From the NCBI GenBank assembly GCA_034190875.2, contig CM067358.1, forward strand, positions 44,266,543-44,330,542: a stretch of DNA of 64,000 bases, in the 5' to 3' direction. The notes under the pieces are model-generated. The model had not been told where the DNA came from. It made no database searches and saw only the letters and a list, made by a program, of their open reading frames with translations. The DNA comes from Urechis unicinctus (lineage: Eukaryota; Annelida; Polychaeta; Xenopneusta; Urechidae). The position numbers and the translations under genes are program-made. This document shows, piece after piece, positions 37,941 to 53,870 of the stretch. Numbering within the stretch: the stretch's first letter is position 1; the number at the start of each line of letters is the position of its first letter.

Positions 37941-39098
37941 AGAAATAAATAAACACGTGGCCGTTCAAGATTTAGCAATATTTGGAGTGATCAAGAAATT
38001 AGTCCCCAGTGTAACAATGAAGTAGGTATGGTCATCTACTGTATCCGTCCGTCTAGCAAGCGGTACGTAGAACCAATAAAGTGTTTTATTGGGTTACATG
38101 AATAATTATCGGTTTTTCGTGTTAAGAATGTTATATGTATCGTTTTCATATACATGAAACGGGCCAACATTAACAGCCTTGTACTAGTAAAAACTCGTTC
38201 ATAAATTATATTCATATAGTCACGGTTTATTTTTCAACATTGGGATGCACTATTCATTTTGACGAGAATATATAGTTTCGGACATATTATCACACGAGAC
38301 AATTATCAAAATGTTAATACCGTTATGTCGAATCGAAAAATGTGTTGTCGGTTGTGAAGGTGTGCATTATTATTCGCTCTTATGTTATCTTTGCTTCTGG
38401 ATTGTAACCAAAACATCAGGTAATATGAAGATTATACATTTTGAATATGGTCATCTTGATTCATATTTTTCTACCTATGTTTTCTGTTTCATGGTATAAG
38501 CAAGCATAATGAACAAGTCAAACGGACAATTAAGCATTACATCTAAGCCGTGGGTCGCCCAGTGTGTTGTTACAAATTGCGTCCAGAAATATGACATTAA
38601 TATTTACATGATTATAGGGAGTTGTTCCCTAAAGCCGTCACCTGACGTATTGTGGTATATCCTTGACAAATAAAAATGGCAGTGTCTGTTCCACGCAGCG
38701 CTTGTTGCAAAATGTGGATGACGATGCCTATGTAATATGTCGCCAATCGTAGGATCTCGGACTTACATAAATAACAGGTTATTATGGATTTTTAGTTGCG
38801 ACATATGAAATCAATATGCACAGCATAAAATGATATAGTTTTCACAATTTGAAAATTAACCTTTAACTGTCATAACCGAGTATTGTGACTTTGAGTGCTG
38901 GTGGTGGTGATTATAATTTGCTAGATCATGTCGGTCAAATCCTGCATCTGAACTAACTTATGCTGATGATGAGTTACCATCCCACAGTAGTTGACATCCT
39001 ATGATTGGCATACATCAGAAACTCATGTACTTCAATGTCGTGGACTATTATTTGCTTTCGGCCACAGCGAAGATAAAGAAGGGGTCTTGGTGATTATT
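37941..39098 (+). repeat. Module B, copy 4, 3' part and B tail
   Basis: Matches 13185-14261: ATTTGGA(G/A)TGATCA(A/C)GAAATTAG at the start, ACGGACAATTAAGCAT near 38521, and GCATAAAATGATATAG near 38822. It flows directly into module A at 39099, as at 14262. Confidence 0.8.
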
Positions 39099-41450
39099 AG
39101 TGTGGAGTCGTCGGAGTTATTGCGATAGGCTCATGGAGGGTATAAAATGGTCTGACCACAAGGAATAGTACTTCGTATTTTATATTAACCATACTATTAA
39201 CCATATATAGCTCAACCTAATAGCTACCAGATGTGGACAAGCTAAAGCTTGTTTAAGCTATCTTGAATAGCTGTCCAAGACTATTTACTTGCTAACTCCA
39301 AGCCTTGTCAACGCTTGACGCACTTATTGCCATATGATATACAAAAAATTACCCCTAAAACTGTCAGTAGTATGATTCTGAACTTAACTTAAGCGCTCAA
39401 CATGTGGCACTTTGATGCACTTCTCTTCGCTGAAATATTTGCTTCACCATTTGATTTATCGGTTAAACATCAGTTTCACTTATATAAAATGTACACAGCA
39501 GACCAGGCAATGATTACATACTATAAGGCGGTGCCGCTGTATACCTAACAAATGTGGCTACTTATTTATACTCAATACAAAAGTATAAACGCAGCTCCAT
39601 TTTTCTTTCAAAGATGATGGAGGAATTATTTAAACGCTAGGCGAGCGCCTCATAAGTGCAATACATTTTCCCAAGCCTGTTGCCCACAGTTGGATGGGAG
39701 CACACTTAAGCCGCTTATCATAGCCAAGGGCCTAAAATGTGTGACGTCTTATACTCCTTATATATGAAAGATGCTGCGTTAGGTCACCGACTTTTTAATA
39801 AACATGCACAGTGCTCACCCATCGTACGCGTACTTCACAACGCGATCTCATACTTTCGTAATGAAATTAGCTACCACATAGCTAGAGATCGGTCATGCGG
39901 TCCATTAATATCCGTATGTTCGTATTAAGCGATGCATTGAGCTGCACATCTTCAAGCTCTATATGTCATCTATTTAACATCACGTTTAATACATTTCCAG
40001 TCGATTCTATATGGATCCGTCTGAAATTTTAATAATATGTTTGTTCCCATATTTTTCAGAAGCAGCCGCAGCTTTTAAAACAGTCGTTTCGGATAAGCTG
40101 TGTATGTGTAATTATCTCAGGGGTCAATTTCCCCAAGCAACCTCATTCATGCTTAACCAGTAAATGATTACATGTCTGTCTCCGCGTAGATTGAAATGCC
40201 GAAACCGCTGCCAAGGCAACCGCCAACAAATCCAATTTGTTTCGAATTATTGGAATAATATATAATGCAAATTTGCTTACAATATCCATCCGGATGGTAA
40301 ACATTCACACTACGAACACCCGAATTACGAAGCAAGGGCTGCATAAGAACAAAATAATTATATTCTAGGGACATACTCTTTCCGATGTTATATAAACGTC
40401 TCAAAGTATATTAACTTCATAACCAACGTATAAAGTTGTTCTGCGTAATTATATCACTAAAATGTTCTGGTACATAGCCTTAGCGATATCAATTACCATG
40501 ATCTAGAGATGCTTGTAGATATGCTTGCAGGCACACCTGTAAATGACAAACTGTTCAGTAATTAGCGATGCTATAGAGTTTCACCGCTGTGGAGAAATGA
40601 TTTCACTGTGACCATGTGGTCTTCAGATGTCTGACTAAATAGCAGACTCAACGGCCCTTCATATAAAAGGTCATTTGAAGTCGATATGAAGGTTGTGATG
40701 ATGATAGAAGCTGTGAGAGACGGAAACAGGTTTTACATTGAAGGATCATCAATGGGGAAACATTATTGTCTGCACCACACATATATAGCAGTCAGAGAAT
40801 AAACCAGATTCGAGACTAGATTAGCATTGTGCGGTGTTTTATTTTTCAATGCTTATTGACATATGAATACATGTTGAAGTTGGTACGTCCAAGTGAGCCT
40901 AGGTCATGAAATGGACCAAGCATCTGAAGTAACGCCGCACCATATCTCTTGAAATACGTAAGTTTATCGTTGGTTGTATATCCGACGGTTGGTGTTCATT
41001 AAGTATGTATCGACACCTGATTATATCGGTATGAACAGAATGACGAGGTATTCTTTGCTCATTTGTCTTAGATGTAACACGTTTTCAAATGCAAGGGATT
41101 TTTTGTTATGATACCGACTTTGTTATTCATGTAACCCCCTCTGATAACTGAGGTGTGTGATTTCCGTTGACATGTCTCTTTTATGCTGCAGTCGACTGTA
41201 TGAGCCGACATTCGCAGTAACCGCACGTCGTTACAAACATTAGCGTTTCGGATAAGGGAGTGATTTGTCATAAACGCAGAATCCTTAAGCGATTGGTTGC
41301 CAGTTTTACATAAGTTTATGAATTAACTAACGGATACTCTGTCTTCATTCTTAGAAAGAGCCTGCGCTGGTATCATCTAAACCTCGGACCAGCTCTCCGG
41401 CTACGCCATTTTGTCACACCTAAAATTCCCAAAATGCACCTGTTCTAATC
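39099..41450 (+). repeat. Modules A and A2, copy 3
   Basis: Colinear with 1-2370 with modest divergence and small indels, for example an 18-bp deletion near 39113 relative to 14276 and an insertion near 41318. ORFs (39737-39928, 40168-40404, 41068-41271) differ from those in copy 1. Confidence 0.85.
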
Positions 41451-44220
41451 GGAGGTTTAGATAGCCATGTTAGCTACCACTCGCATAAGAGCCACGTATA
41501 GGAGCCCTACGCCTCCCCAGTAGACCCCGTACTATCGTCAACCCCTGTTTCTGGGTTATGAGCATCTGGCAAAATTTATCGGAACTAGTGTCTAGACAAG
41601 TTATGTGAAACCTCTGGGATACAATTCAGTGATAGATAAACTGCTTTTCATTTCTGCAAAAATGGCAAAATACCATGTTGAACATTTTGAAGCTGCAACT
41701 GAGGCGACGCAGAGTGAAGTGGTATTGTTCTCTGGTTGATTTATGTAACAGGTAGATAGACAAACACAAAAGCCGCATTGGATACTTACCATTGAACAGA
41801 TGATATACTGAAGCGAGTGTCTAGACGTTTAATACTGATCAGTCAGAATTCGCAGAAGGGAGATTAGGGAGTTTTGTAGCACCTCGTATCATCTTGCCCC
41901 AAAAAAGCTACTTTGTGTAGCCGCGGTAGTTTCAGGTTCGTCTCGCATGTATCACCTCGTCATTCATCAAACCCAATAACTTCGTCACTTGAGTTAAAGG
42001 AATTTGAAATAGGCGAACATATACAGCCTTGCACTGCCAAACAGAATATGCTCTGAGTTACACTGAAACCTATTTTTCACAGGGTGTTTTTTAGCATGGC
42101 GATGCACTTTTATATTTTAATCAAATATATAGTGCTAGTGATATTGAATAAATAGGCTCGCGCACCAACACTGTTCCAAACTGATAGGCTATTACTAAGC
42201 TGTCGAAGCGAAAAATATTTGTTCAGAAAAGTCATTTACAAAACGGTTTCAAGCTGGACCATTGGTGATACTCGTGCGCATTTCGTTCTCTCGTGTGATT
42301 TTCAAGATTGTGCATTGTGGCCAGAGAACAAGGAAAAACTCCATATATTGAACATGGCCATCTCTTTTTTTCAAGTCTGAGGAGACATAATTGAAATATC
42401 TGTGCACTGCTGCGACTTATCGATTAAGCCGTAAGTGTATCGAGCTGTTGTTTAGTTACAAACCGGTACTCTCTTTTATTCGAGGGTATAGTTACCTGCA
42501 GCAATCACCCGGCCTTTTACGCAATATCTTCGACAATGCACAGTGAAAAACATGATCCAATCTGAATATCAATGTGGTTCCTATACAATATATGTTGCAA
42601 TTTTTAGCATGAAAAATAAATGCAAGATGTCGCCATTACTAGGATAAATGGATTTTCGAAAGGAACAGGAACTTTCCGACCTAAGTTAAGTGGGCATGGA
42701 AATGATATGCACTGCAAAATATGATATAGGTTTTACCATGATATTAATCAACTCTTACTTTATTAACCTAGCCCTTGGGTGATTGTAAGGGATCTAGTGA
42801 CATTCATTCCTTTTCTTCTTCTATTTAATTGGCTGATCGAATATCATCGTACTACTCGCAAGCACTTACTATAATTGTTTTGTTATGATTAATTTAACAC
42901 AATGCGTACCAGTAAGGCAGTCATTGATATATGTTTGCCAAACCGATTACATAATTTAATTATTTGTTCAGTCTCTTGCACAACGGACGGTAATGACTGG
43001 AGCTCGACAAATTATGCTATAAGTACCTTTCTGTATGGGAACTAGCCTTTCACAAAAACTGACAGGTCATGATTAACATACTACAGAAAAGACCTATATT
43101 TAAATGACCAAGGGCATGTATCTATATTGCTTTGGCTTCCTATTGCTTAGCTAGCACACAACCTTGCTCCATTCTGTGTGACAAAAGAACAGGTTTCGCG
43201 CTGTATGCGAGTTGACGACAGATGTTTGAGATGATAGCCTTGCAAATATTTGCGATGCCAGTGTGCATAATATATACATAATTAAACCCGGCTACTGAGA
43301 AAGGCATTGCAGTGCTAAGATATTTACCAAGGCCTCACCTTTATGTCAATATTTATATTGTACTGTCAGCAACTGCCGTCATATGACGTCAATAACACGA
43401 TATTCCTGTTTATTACTCTTAGACATATATCAGCCGTGAGGTCGAATATCAGATAAACGATGGGACGTGGGTATACGACACAAGAGGGTAGTAGCCGCAA
43501 CTATAATGCAAAACATATATTAATACTGCGTTTTCTTCCTCAATGAGTTGACATGCTCAGAATGGTTTTTCACAAATTAAGTGATAAATCATATCATTCC
43601 GGCCGAGATGTATTAGAATGGTATTTTAATGGTGATAAGATTGTGATGTCTGCAGGGATAAGAGTGTGTTTCATCCTCTTTTAGGGTTTGGTCATAGATT
43701 AGACAGAACCTATGGGCCGGCAAAGAATATGAAATCGCGTAACAGAATAGATAAACCGAATTCGCCATCATTAACAACATTTATAGATTGTATATAGCTG
43801 CTATTCAGTATGGTCAACACTGAGCAAAGTCACTCCCCCATCGGATTTGTCAATATGTGTCCGCCACGCAACACTGCTGTATGGCTTAGCAATACTGGAA
43901 GCAAATATTGTAACAGCTTCAAGGAAAATAAACAATAATGCTTCTGAATTAATTTCTTCTGAGCTGGGGATGTGTTCGATGTGTGGCAACAGCTATCTAA
44001 ATCGTTTATCCTAGCTAACGTGTTCTGGTAAAGCCAGTTCCTGAACGCTTAATAGTGTGATCACTTTTTTGCTCTGCCAGATCGATATCGATCGCAGATG
44101 GGAATTAGGTCGATTAAAGCCAGCTGGTGAATCATGGCTAAGTGACCATTGCAGACCTTTGGGCTACATTATAAAAAAAACCACAATTGCGTGCGACTTA
44201 GCCCGTAGCCGGTTCGACTG
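41451..44220 (+). repeat. Module C, copy 4
   Basis: Full-length older homologue of 16331-19975 without the 245-bp duplication and without the 1.3-kb insertion at its end. It retains GATCGATATCGATC (near 44090) and AAATATTTGC (near 43246). The minus ORF 43801-43989 partly parallels 19542-19745, but the C-terminal portions differ. Confidence 0.8.
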
Positions 44221-45420
44221 AGTCAGGTTACGAATGAAAGTAGCGCATATTCGAACTTGCATCTCCGTTTCAACTACGAGAATTTGGTGTCTGTGTGTGT
44301 ACCAGAGGCACCTGAGGAATAAACCAACAAGAGAGATATATAAATCGGATATAAGTAGCCCAAGAGATACTATTTCCCGTTTGCTGTAGCAATGAAGCAT
44401 GACCAGCCTAAAAAATGGCACGTTCTGATCGTGGAGTTTTATTGAAGCTGCCTCGACAATAACAATCTGGTACACTCCGTTTATATATGTCTTTCCATTG
44501 CTTCGTAGCGGTGTGGTAAGCCTCTCCAGCAATCAATGAATGTCGATGGGGTCTGGAAATGATGACAGGGTGAAATGGTGTCCTTTTTGATAAAGAAGAA
44601 GAACAAGGAACGACGAATTGCTAAGTGCCAAACATGTTATATTAGAGGTGAAATAGCAAGGGCTGCAAGCAGGAACACATCACTTGCTCATCGTGAACTT
44701 GTCACCAGCAATATTTGTTTTTGAAATCGGCGAAATCAAATCATTTTTTGTAATGAATGAGACATGTAGGATGTTGCATGATATATTTGAAATCTAGCAT
44801 AACCCTTTAAAATCCTAGAAATGTATCAGACGAGAATAATAATTTTATTTGAGCAATTAAACTCCCATGCACAGCGAAACCATAAGCGCAAAAGGATAAT
44901 AATTCCCTTTTCTGCAATGGCTATGGTTTAATACATAAGGGTCCTATGTGCTAATCTAATTCATATATTTCATCGTCTTTCTTTTACGGTTTATGTTCAC
45001 CTCTTTAACTGCTGCTTCTATTTAGTTGTTTAAATGGCGATTATAGGGTTCTACTGCTTCGCTTAATAGTATGAAAAGCTGTCACATTCAAAGCCAACAC
45101 TTAAAATACCTGATAATGTTAATGAGTGGCCATCTTATATTAGTAGACACACAATGATTGCCAGACGCCTGATTTTCATAAACTGCAAGGTGAGAATAAG
45201 AATGAAATCATGGCAGAGGTCGAGGGGGGGGGGGGGGGGGGGGGTCAGATTAAGGGGATAATAATTGGATAACTGGAATGAATAGGGCATAGTTCAATTA
45301 TTTTATTCCAAAAACTATTAGAAGATACCTGAGATATTCCACTAAAGCGCTGTCAATTGTGCTTAATCCCGTGACCCGGTCAATTTTGCGAAAGGGGTGA
45401 ATAAATGACGCACCCATGAC
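44221..45420 (+). repeat. Module D, copy 4
   Basis: Homologous to 4465-6100 and 21290-22300. The GC minisatellite that follows D in the other three copies is missing here: near 45400 the sequence passes directly to the ATCGAGGGAAATAATAC landmark of module E. The 122-codon minus ORF at 44164-44532 spans the C/D boundary and is broken in the other copies. Confidence 0.78.
45224..45244. repeat. Poly-G run of 21
   Basis: Twenty-one consecutive G residues follow CGAG (the A is at 45223) inside module D. The other D copies have no such run. G tracts of this length can form intermolecular or mixed-loop G-quadruplex structures and are a frequent length error in assemblies. Confidence 0.95.
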
Positions 45421-46965
45421 ACTTTTATTATCGAGGGAAATAATACGAATGGATGGTGATAGTGATGCCAAATGGTGACTGCGACTTACTGCCTTTTATT
45501 GGATGGCCCGTATGGGATCAAACAAAATGTATAACAGCCAGCGATAATTTCATTTTCTCGATAAATTAAATAGTTAGGCTTCGTCTAGCAAGTTTCAATA
45601 ACCAGTTGATATATTCGGGGTCGGTTTAGGCATTAGAGCAAAGAATAAACAAATGCATTCAAAGCAACACTGTACAGTATTTCTCCTGATATATTTCCAT
45701 GGTATATTGGTTCCTTATCTGGCATTGACCATCCGCCATCATTCTGGGCAGAACAACGGGTTGTGTTATGTAGGCTCATATGTACTCATATTTGACTCAC
45801 AAAGTTTCACTGTGTGCTTCGATTGATTTATCGAAGGTTCGTCTATGAAGACATAAGTTTAAAGTGCAATGAAGTTTTGAATGCGTTACTGATGTGATCC
45901 ATATTGCTGTCCAGCTTATATTGCTGACATGGAATTTGTCTCCCCAAGAATTTCAAAACTGCGCCAATTCACTTACAGGGACGCAGTGTCATAATATAGC
46001 CACTGCTATCCGAGCCGCATTAGGGAGCTTCGCGCCTTCACTTAAGCCCCCTACCCCGCGGCCACCCCTATCCTAAGGCTATGAGCTAAAGATCCACTAC
46101 TTAGGTTTAACGTTTAGTGACACGCGCATTTAATATTGATATATCTATGAACCGGGTTGTGCAATCCAGCTCCGGGTTTGGATGACCCATCTTCTCGCAA
46201 AACATCTCTCGCCGTTTGTTTGTTGATCGTTCGTAAGTTAGCATGGAACCTCGTTAATCTACAGAGAGCAATAAATTAGCAGTTTATCTTCTCCCATCAA
46301 TGTAGAACGTACAGCGCTGTGTTTAAACTGCTTCTATAGCCAAGCAGGGCCCAATATCACTATTTCTGGTTCGTTCACCTCATGGGCACAGAGACACGGC
46401 CTATGATAATAGCTATTCATGAGATGATCAACTGTGTGAGAAAACTGTGCCAGATATATAAGCGATATATTAACCCCCTAGTTGCCAAATGTCCTGATGA
46501 CGCAATGCGGCTAGCCGTAGGTGCCATTCCGTTCAAGGTAGGCGAAACTGATCATCATTCCCAGTAGGCGATAGCCCCAGAACACGTGAAGACTTTCTGC
46601 TACAAATGCATAAGGTGTGTTCCTCATTAACACGGTTACTAGGCAGCATAATCGATATTCATCGCTATGATACCATTAAAACAGCGCATATTCCTCAACT
46701 CGGAAAACATTTTGTGGGTTCATGTGAGCTAGGCGCATGGTTGTTGCATTGTATTGCATTTCTTCATACCTTTCACTATCGACTAGATATCATAAATCAT
46801 TTAACCTACAAAAGAGCAACAACTACTACCTGGCCCCAATCGCCTATGATATATGATTCAGCTAAAATACGCATAAGACCTACCCTTTTATAATTAAGAC
46901 ATGTTAATGCACTTACGCCCAGTAATACTAATGTTGTCCACAACTGGATTTAATTAGCAAGCTTT
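45421..46965 (+). repeat. Module E, copy 3
   Basis: Colinear with 6449-7950. The E core lies near 46026-46090 (GCGCCTTCACTTAAGCCCCC). It keeps the CATAATATAGC(C/T)ACTGCTAT phrase present in the 31-kb copy but lost in copy 1. Several short ORFs are unsupported. Confidence 0.8.
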
Positions 46966-48060
46966 GCTCGGTTTAAATTTCATTTTGGCGATTTTGCGTT
47001 GCACTTGGCTGTTCGACCGGGCTGTGCAAGCATATAAGATTGATGGATTTCATTTTCCTGGCACAGCTTGTTTCAATCAACCACTGACTTTCTTGGCGAA
47101 ACCAAGCGTTCGGAGTTAAATGATAGATATATTTAGCATATTGCATGGCAAAAAAGCCCATATGAACACATACGTGCATACATTGCGAGCAAACGGAAGC
47201 AATAGCCAATGCCGCGTATTGATAAGAGAGTCACTTCTCTCAGGCGCTTACACACTGGATATCGCTTCCTTCACGTTTCATCAAGGCTTTCTAAATATCA
47301 GTCATCTAATCCGTTATTCCTCGAATGTGCCCGTACCGAGCGTCGTACAATGCTTTTTTTACCGGTATCAAAGCAGCCTTAATTATACAAGGAGCCCTGT
47401 CAATCAACATGAACGCGACTGTCGCTGTTACAAGACGACGAGTCGGGTAGGGTAGTAAACGCATAAGCATATACCAGATTCAAGGTTACATAATCTAGCA
47501 CCGTAGTTACATGTTATAATGTGAACATCCCTACCAAGCCAAACATCAAAGAGTTAATACGAATGCACTGCGTTAGCCTTGTTCAGATCAATTATGCAAA
47601 ATATAACACTGGTGAATAATTGGATTTGCGTCATGCTGACTATGTACCGTGCATATTGTAAATATTGGCCGATAATTTGGTTGAAGGATGGTCAGAGAAG
47701 TATCAATAAATAGACAGGTGGCTGTTAAGGACGTAGGAACATTTGGAACGACCAGGAAATATGTCCCAATGTGACAAGAAAGCAAACGTGGACAAATATT
47801 CATTTAAGTGTTCTCTTTGTACTGTTTATGCTGAGTGATTTAAGAAATGCTTCAGCAGCCTTGTACTAGTAACAAGATAATGTATTAAGTCTCGAGGTAT
47901 TTTTGAGCATTGTGGTGCACCATATATTTGCAGTAATATTGTGGCAGAAATGTTAAACAAATAGACTCATACGAGTATACATTGTTCAAGATGTAAAGCT
48001 TTATACCTAAATGTCAAGGAAAAAAGTTCTTAATGAGGTGTCCCATCTGTTATGTTAAAT
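46966..48060 (+). repeat. Module F, copy 3
   Basis: Colinear with 7970-9000: CTGACTTTCTTGGCGAAACC near 47083, GGGTAGTAAACGCATAAGCA near 47450, and GACCAGGAAATATGTCCCA near 47750. Only a short portion of the 8424-9005 reading frame stays open. Confidence 0.8.
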
Positions 48061-48762
48061 ATGGTCATCTTAAGTAATTTTTGTTTACCTATATCACCTG
48101 TTAAAATAGTTTGACTATTGCAACAAAACTGTGAATCGCATAGTATACTGTAACTTGCGAGATATATGACAATAATATTAAGGATATTTCAAGCCCCATA
48201 CCCCATAATATGTTTCGTCTGTAAACATAAAGCTTACCTTTTTGCCAAGGCTCTCATCTATTATAGAAAGTTGTTCCCTACAGCCGTCACCTGCCGTATT
48301 GTGCCAAATCCTTGACACGCAAGAAGCAGCGCATACTGCCTTCCAACTCAATATGGCGATGCCTGTCCCACGCAGTACATTTTGCGGTATGGTTGGAATA
48401 ATGCCCGTGTAAGATGTTGCCAATGTTTAGATTATTGACTTAGGATAAGGAAAAGGTTATAACGGATCTTTAGTTACGACACATGGAATGTATATGCACA
48501 AAATGACATTATACTGTTTTCATATATGTAAATTAACTGTACAAACCAACCACTCTAGGCTAAGCATATATTCGTGAACATCATTAGGTGTTTAGAAGCT
48601 GCTGGTAGGATATATAGTTTGCAAGACCGTGTCCGTCAAAGCCAAATCCTGAAATTACTCATGATTATGATGAATTACTTTCTAACATTAGTTGACATGC
48701 TACGTATTAGACACCTAATTTTTGGTTATGAATTGGACAACTACGGACAAACACTGATCGTG
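48061..48762 (+). repeat. Module B tail, copy 5 (diverged)
   Basis: AGTTGTTCCCTACAGCCGTC near 48270 parallels 13790 and 38620. TAAATTAACTGTACAAACCA near 48530 parallels 14025. It joins F directly to A, so most of B and all of G are absent from this unit. Confidence 0.65.
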
Positions 48763-50110
48763 TGTGTTGTCGTTAATACTGTGAGGTCGTTGCAGGGAGT
48801 AGCGTAAGAACAAGCGGTGGGCTCATGGAAGGGATACAAATGGACCTACGGTGAGGCATAGTACACACTGTTTTAGATCGACTGTACTGATATGTACAAC
48901 TTAAAACATTTTTAAAGCCTTCTTGTTTCAAGGCGATGTATTGAAGATCCCTATATCCTTTCATTGTCAGCAGAGTAATTCCGAAATCATCTCAAATGGT
49001 ACCTTGATGTCAGTCTTTCCACATTCACCGATATATTTCGTGTATCCTCAGCGTTTGAATTATCATGTAAAACTAGGTTTCCAAATTTTGATCATTTTGT
49101 AATATAAAATGAACATACCGAACCAGGGAAATTATTAAACACTCTACAGGGGCGCGGCTGTATACAGACAAATACTGCCTCTGAATTCAAAAGCATGGAT
49201 GTAGAATATATTATTCCGCTTTTTATTCATTTAAAGTTTATGGAGGAATGGCTAAAACGTCGATGAAAAACGCCCCATTCCCGGAGCAACGTGCTTCATG
49301 TTTGCTTTACCAGAGTATACATACATACATGTCTGTTTCCGAGTAGGTTGCGATGCTAAAACCGCTGCCACAGATAACGTACTCAATTCCCATTTGTTGG
49401 ATGGTTGATGGCGATTGGGCACAATGTGTGGAATGATATGTTATCCAAATTAGCGGAGAACGTATATCCTCATGATATAAATTCACGGGATGTTAATGTC
49501 GCACAACCGGAAGTTCGAAGAAAGGGCTGTATATGGGGAATAAACCGTACAACCCACCGTGTATCATGTAAATACTGATAAAAACCTTAAAAAAACCTGT
49601 AATTCAATATTATAGATGCGTACTCTATGCTATTTTTGATATTAACGTATCAAACAGTCGTCTAAAAGAAAGTACAATTCATAGTCATCATATGAAGTTT
49701 ATTTTAGCGTAATTTTATCCTTTAAAAGCCAGCTGACTCTGCAAAGAGGCATCGACTTGTTCCGGTACATAGCAACGGCCAGGTCAGTGGCGCAATTATC
49801 ATGATTTGGATTTGGGGATGGATATGTTTACAGGCACACCTAGTAGTGACAAGCTTAACGATGATTAGCTGTACCAGATAGTTTCGCCGTCGTCAATAAA
49901 TGAATTCATGTAATGCTTCGAAAATAGGCGGTATTTCCAACTTCAAATTGCCTAATGTCGTGATAACACGAAGCCACAACCCGTTAGCGCAAATGAGCGG
50001 CACAGAAATAATAGCAGATATCAACCTCCGAGCGATGTAGTTAGCAACGAGGGCAGCCCATAAAAATCAATCGAAACACATGACCGAGTTACATACATAT
50101 ATATTTAGGT
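48763..50110 (+). repeat. Modules A and A2, copy 4 (diverged)
   Basis: GCTCATGGAAGGGATACAAA near 48820 matches the A landmark. CATGTCTGTTTCCGAGTAGG near 49329 and the AAACCGCTGCCACAGATAAC segment match A2. 49300-50090 has a closer relative at 54600-55665. Confidence 0.7.
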
Positions 50111-51342
50111 TATAAGAAGGCAAAATTATTAATTATAGTCTACAAGCGGAAACAAAACGTTATAGAGATAGGGCGTGCATCGCTATTGCTTTTACTTTAT
50201 ATTGCTAATAACGCAGCTAGGTGTTCACCATGCTGTGTGAGACAAACGCAGGTGTGGGTGCAATATGTCTTGCGAACTTCATACATCATTAGTAATCGCC
50301 ATTTATATTTGAGGTGCTTGAGGCCCGCTTACCTCAGTACCCTTTTATTGCCGTATAGCGTCAATAATACGATGTTACACGGGGCATGGAACACAAGATG
50401 GTTAAAACAAAAAATAATGAAAGCGTGTTACCTTCTCCAATGAGTTGAAATGTTATGAATGGCGTTTATCACATGCCAGATTGTCATAAATATAGTGATA
50501 GATCATATCATTTGGGCCGCGATGATGATTAAGTCGTGGTGACGTCGGGCATTTTAAAGGAAATTTGGCGATGATTACGTTGTGTTCCCTGTGTGCACCA
50601 AACATTCCCATCTCTCACACAATAACCGCTACATTCATTTCGAAATGATGAACAATGCGGATCCAATATCTACGACAACACACCCTATACAATGTTCCGC
50701 ACTCAAGAACTACAACTCTGCGCCAAATTCATGTAATCTTTGTTCCGTTGATATGTCTGTGAGCCAGGGATTCGACATTTCGTGCTTGATTGCCTCGTTT
50801 TTATTCGCCTGCTGGGTTTTACCTAGCTGTGATCAATGTCCTGGTAAATATTCAGGGTGAACACACAGACACAAAGAACTCAGTGGACAACCTCTATTGA
50901 AAAGGTGGTCAGCTACATATAATATAAACAGAGATTCTCCCTAAAACATTGGATTGAACATTCCGACCGTATTGCTAGTGATTGTATCCAGCGTCTAAAT
51001 TGCCAAATATCGCGCCAAAGCTCATCGAGTGGCCATTATTTCACTTCCGGCTGTATATACATCAAAGCTGAAAGAATAGTCTGTGCAAGCAATAGCACAA
51101 GAGCAGGGGTGGTCCAACGGGTGGTAATTCTCTTATCGCTAGTGTTTTCACCGCTACCACATACAAATGATGCCCGGTGCCGCCCTCTCATTATGGATAT
51201 TACGTCCATAACATGCGGTAACATAGCTATATGTATAAGCATAAACAGCCAGTAACAGGCAATCAGATGTTTGAGCGGCATCGATTCAATAGTTATACGT
51301 ATTAACAGCTTCCAAACCAAAATGAGCTCTTTCTTTTTTAAA
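50111..51342 (+). repeat. Module C-like block plus downstream segment, copy 5
   Basis: CATGCTGTGTGAGACAAACG near 50229 resembles 3221 and 43170. 50568-51320 is paired with 56300-57140 (for example GGTGGTCAGCT near 50905 and 56875). 51170-51320 also resembles 60340-60480. The ORFs at 50582-50860 and 51036-51320 match no known family. The second partly parallels 60290-60478 at residue level, but its frame is disrupted in the 56.9-kb copy. Confidence 0.6.
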
Positions 51343-52960
<1,618 letters not shown>

Positions 52961-53541
52961 ACCCGATGGCCCGGTTGTTACTCCGACTGCAAATGTGTAT
53001 GGTGTATAATTTGGGCTTGATGATATAATTTGTGATGAATTTGTCCTGATTGGCCGCGTTTGCGAACAATACTGAATATCCGACGAATAACATATCACTC
53101 TTTCAAACAACGTTCATTGGAGCCGCGTGGAGAGGTACTCTGCCCGAATTGAAGCCTTACCCCACGACCCCTCTTTTCGTGACCAACCAATCCCTACATC
53201 CAAGAACCCCTTACCTTCTAAAATAATATTCTTTTCATTGACTGAAACACATAGTATATATCGTTTGTATTCGTGTGTGTTTGGCGTAATGTTGAGATGA
53301 AGTATCTCAAAACTAGCGTCTAGACATTGTTTGCTATTAAAGCCAATGTTTGAAGCGCCTGGCTGACGATTCTCTAGTTTCATGTAGACTTGCAGGAGAC
53401 TCTTAGGTGAGTTAAAATGCTAGCAGGCGCTCTGTGATAACTAATCATATCAGTGCACAATATTTGAATTCGGCGTTAGTCTTAAATGTCTCAGCACCTA
53501 CGCAGGGCTTCTTGTTGCCTTAACCCAAATGGGACACAGTT

Positions 53542-53542
<1 letters not shown>
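52961..53542. other. Unassigned AT-rich stretch
   Basis: Two minus-strand ORFs (52892-53110 and 53114-53383) of 72 and 89 codons lie here. Neither shows a domain or a paralogue that I can see. 53100-53400 is slightly GC-richer than its surroundings. Confidence 0.3.
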
Positions 53543-53604
<62 letters not shown>

Positions 53605-53619
53605 TATATATATATAGAG

Positions 53620-53694
<75 letters not shown>

Positions 53695-53870
53695 ATATAT
53701 ATATATATATATATCTATATATCTCTATATAAATATATATCTATATATATATATAATCTATATCTATCTCTCTATATATCTCTATATATACATATATTTA
53801 TATATAAACATACTATATATATATATATATGTATATCTATATATAAATATTTATATATATATTTATGTGT
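53543..53870. repeat. (TA)n microsatellite with GAGA/TCTC interruptions
   Basis: Pure TA to about 53602, then TA with GAGAGA (53617-53624) facing TCTCTC (53657-53662), later TCTA variants, and a TGTGTG tail near 53866-53894. The opposed GA and TC interruptions make part of the tract a long imperfect palindrome. Confidence 0.95.

Noticed and set aside
51036..51320. Minus-strand ORF resembling 60290-60478 at residue level
   Set aside because: Similarity is explained by DNA homology. I could not see an excess of synonymous change, and the 57-kb copy breaks the frame.
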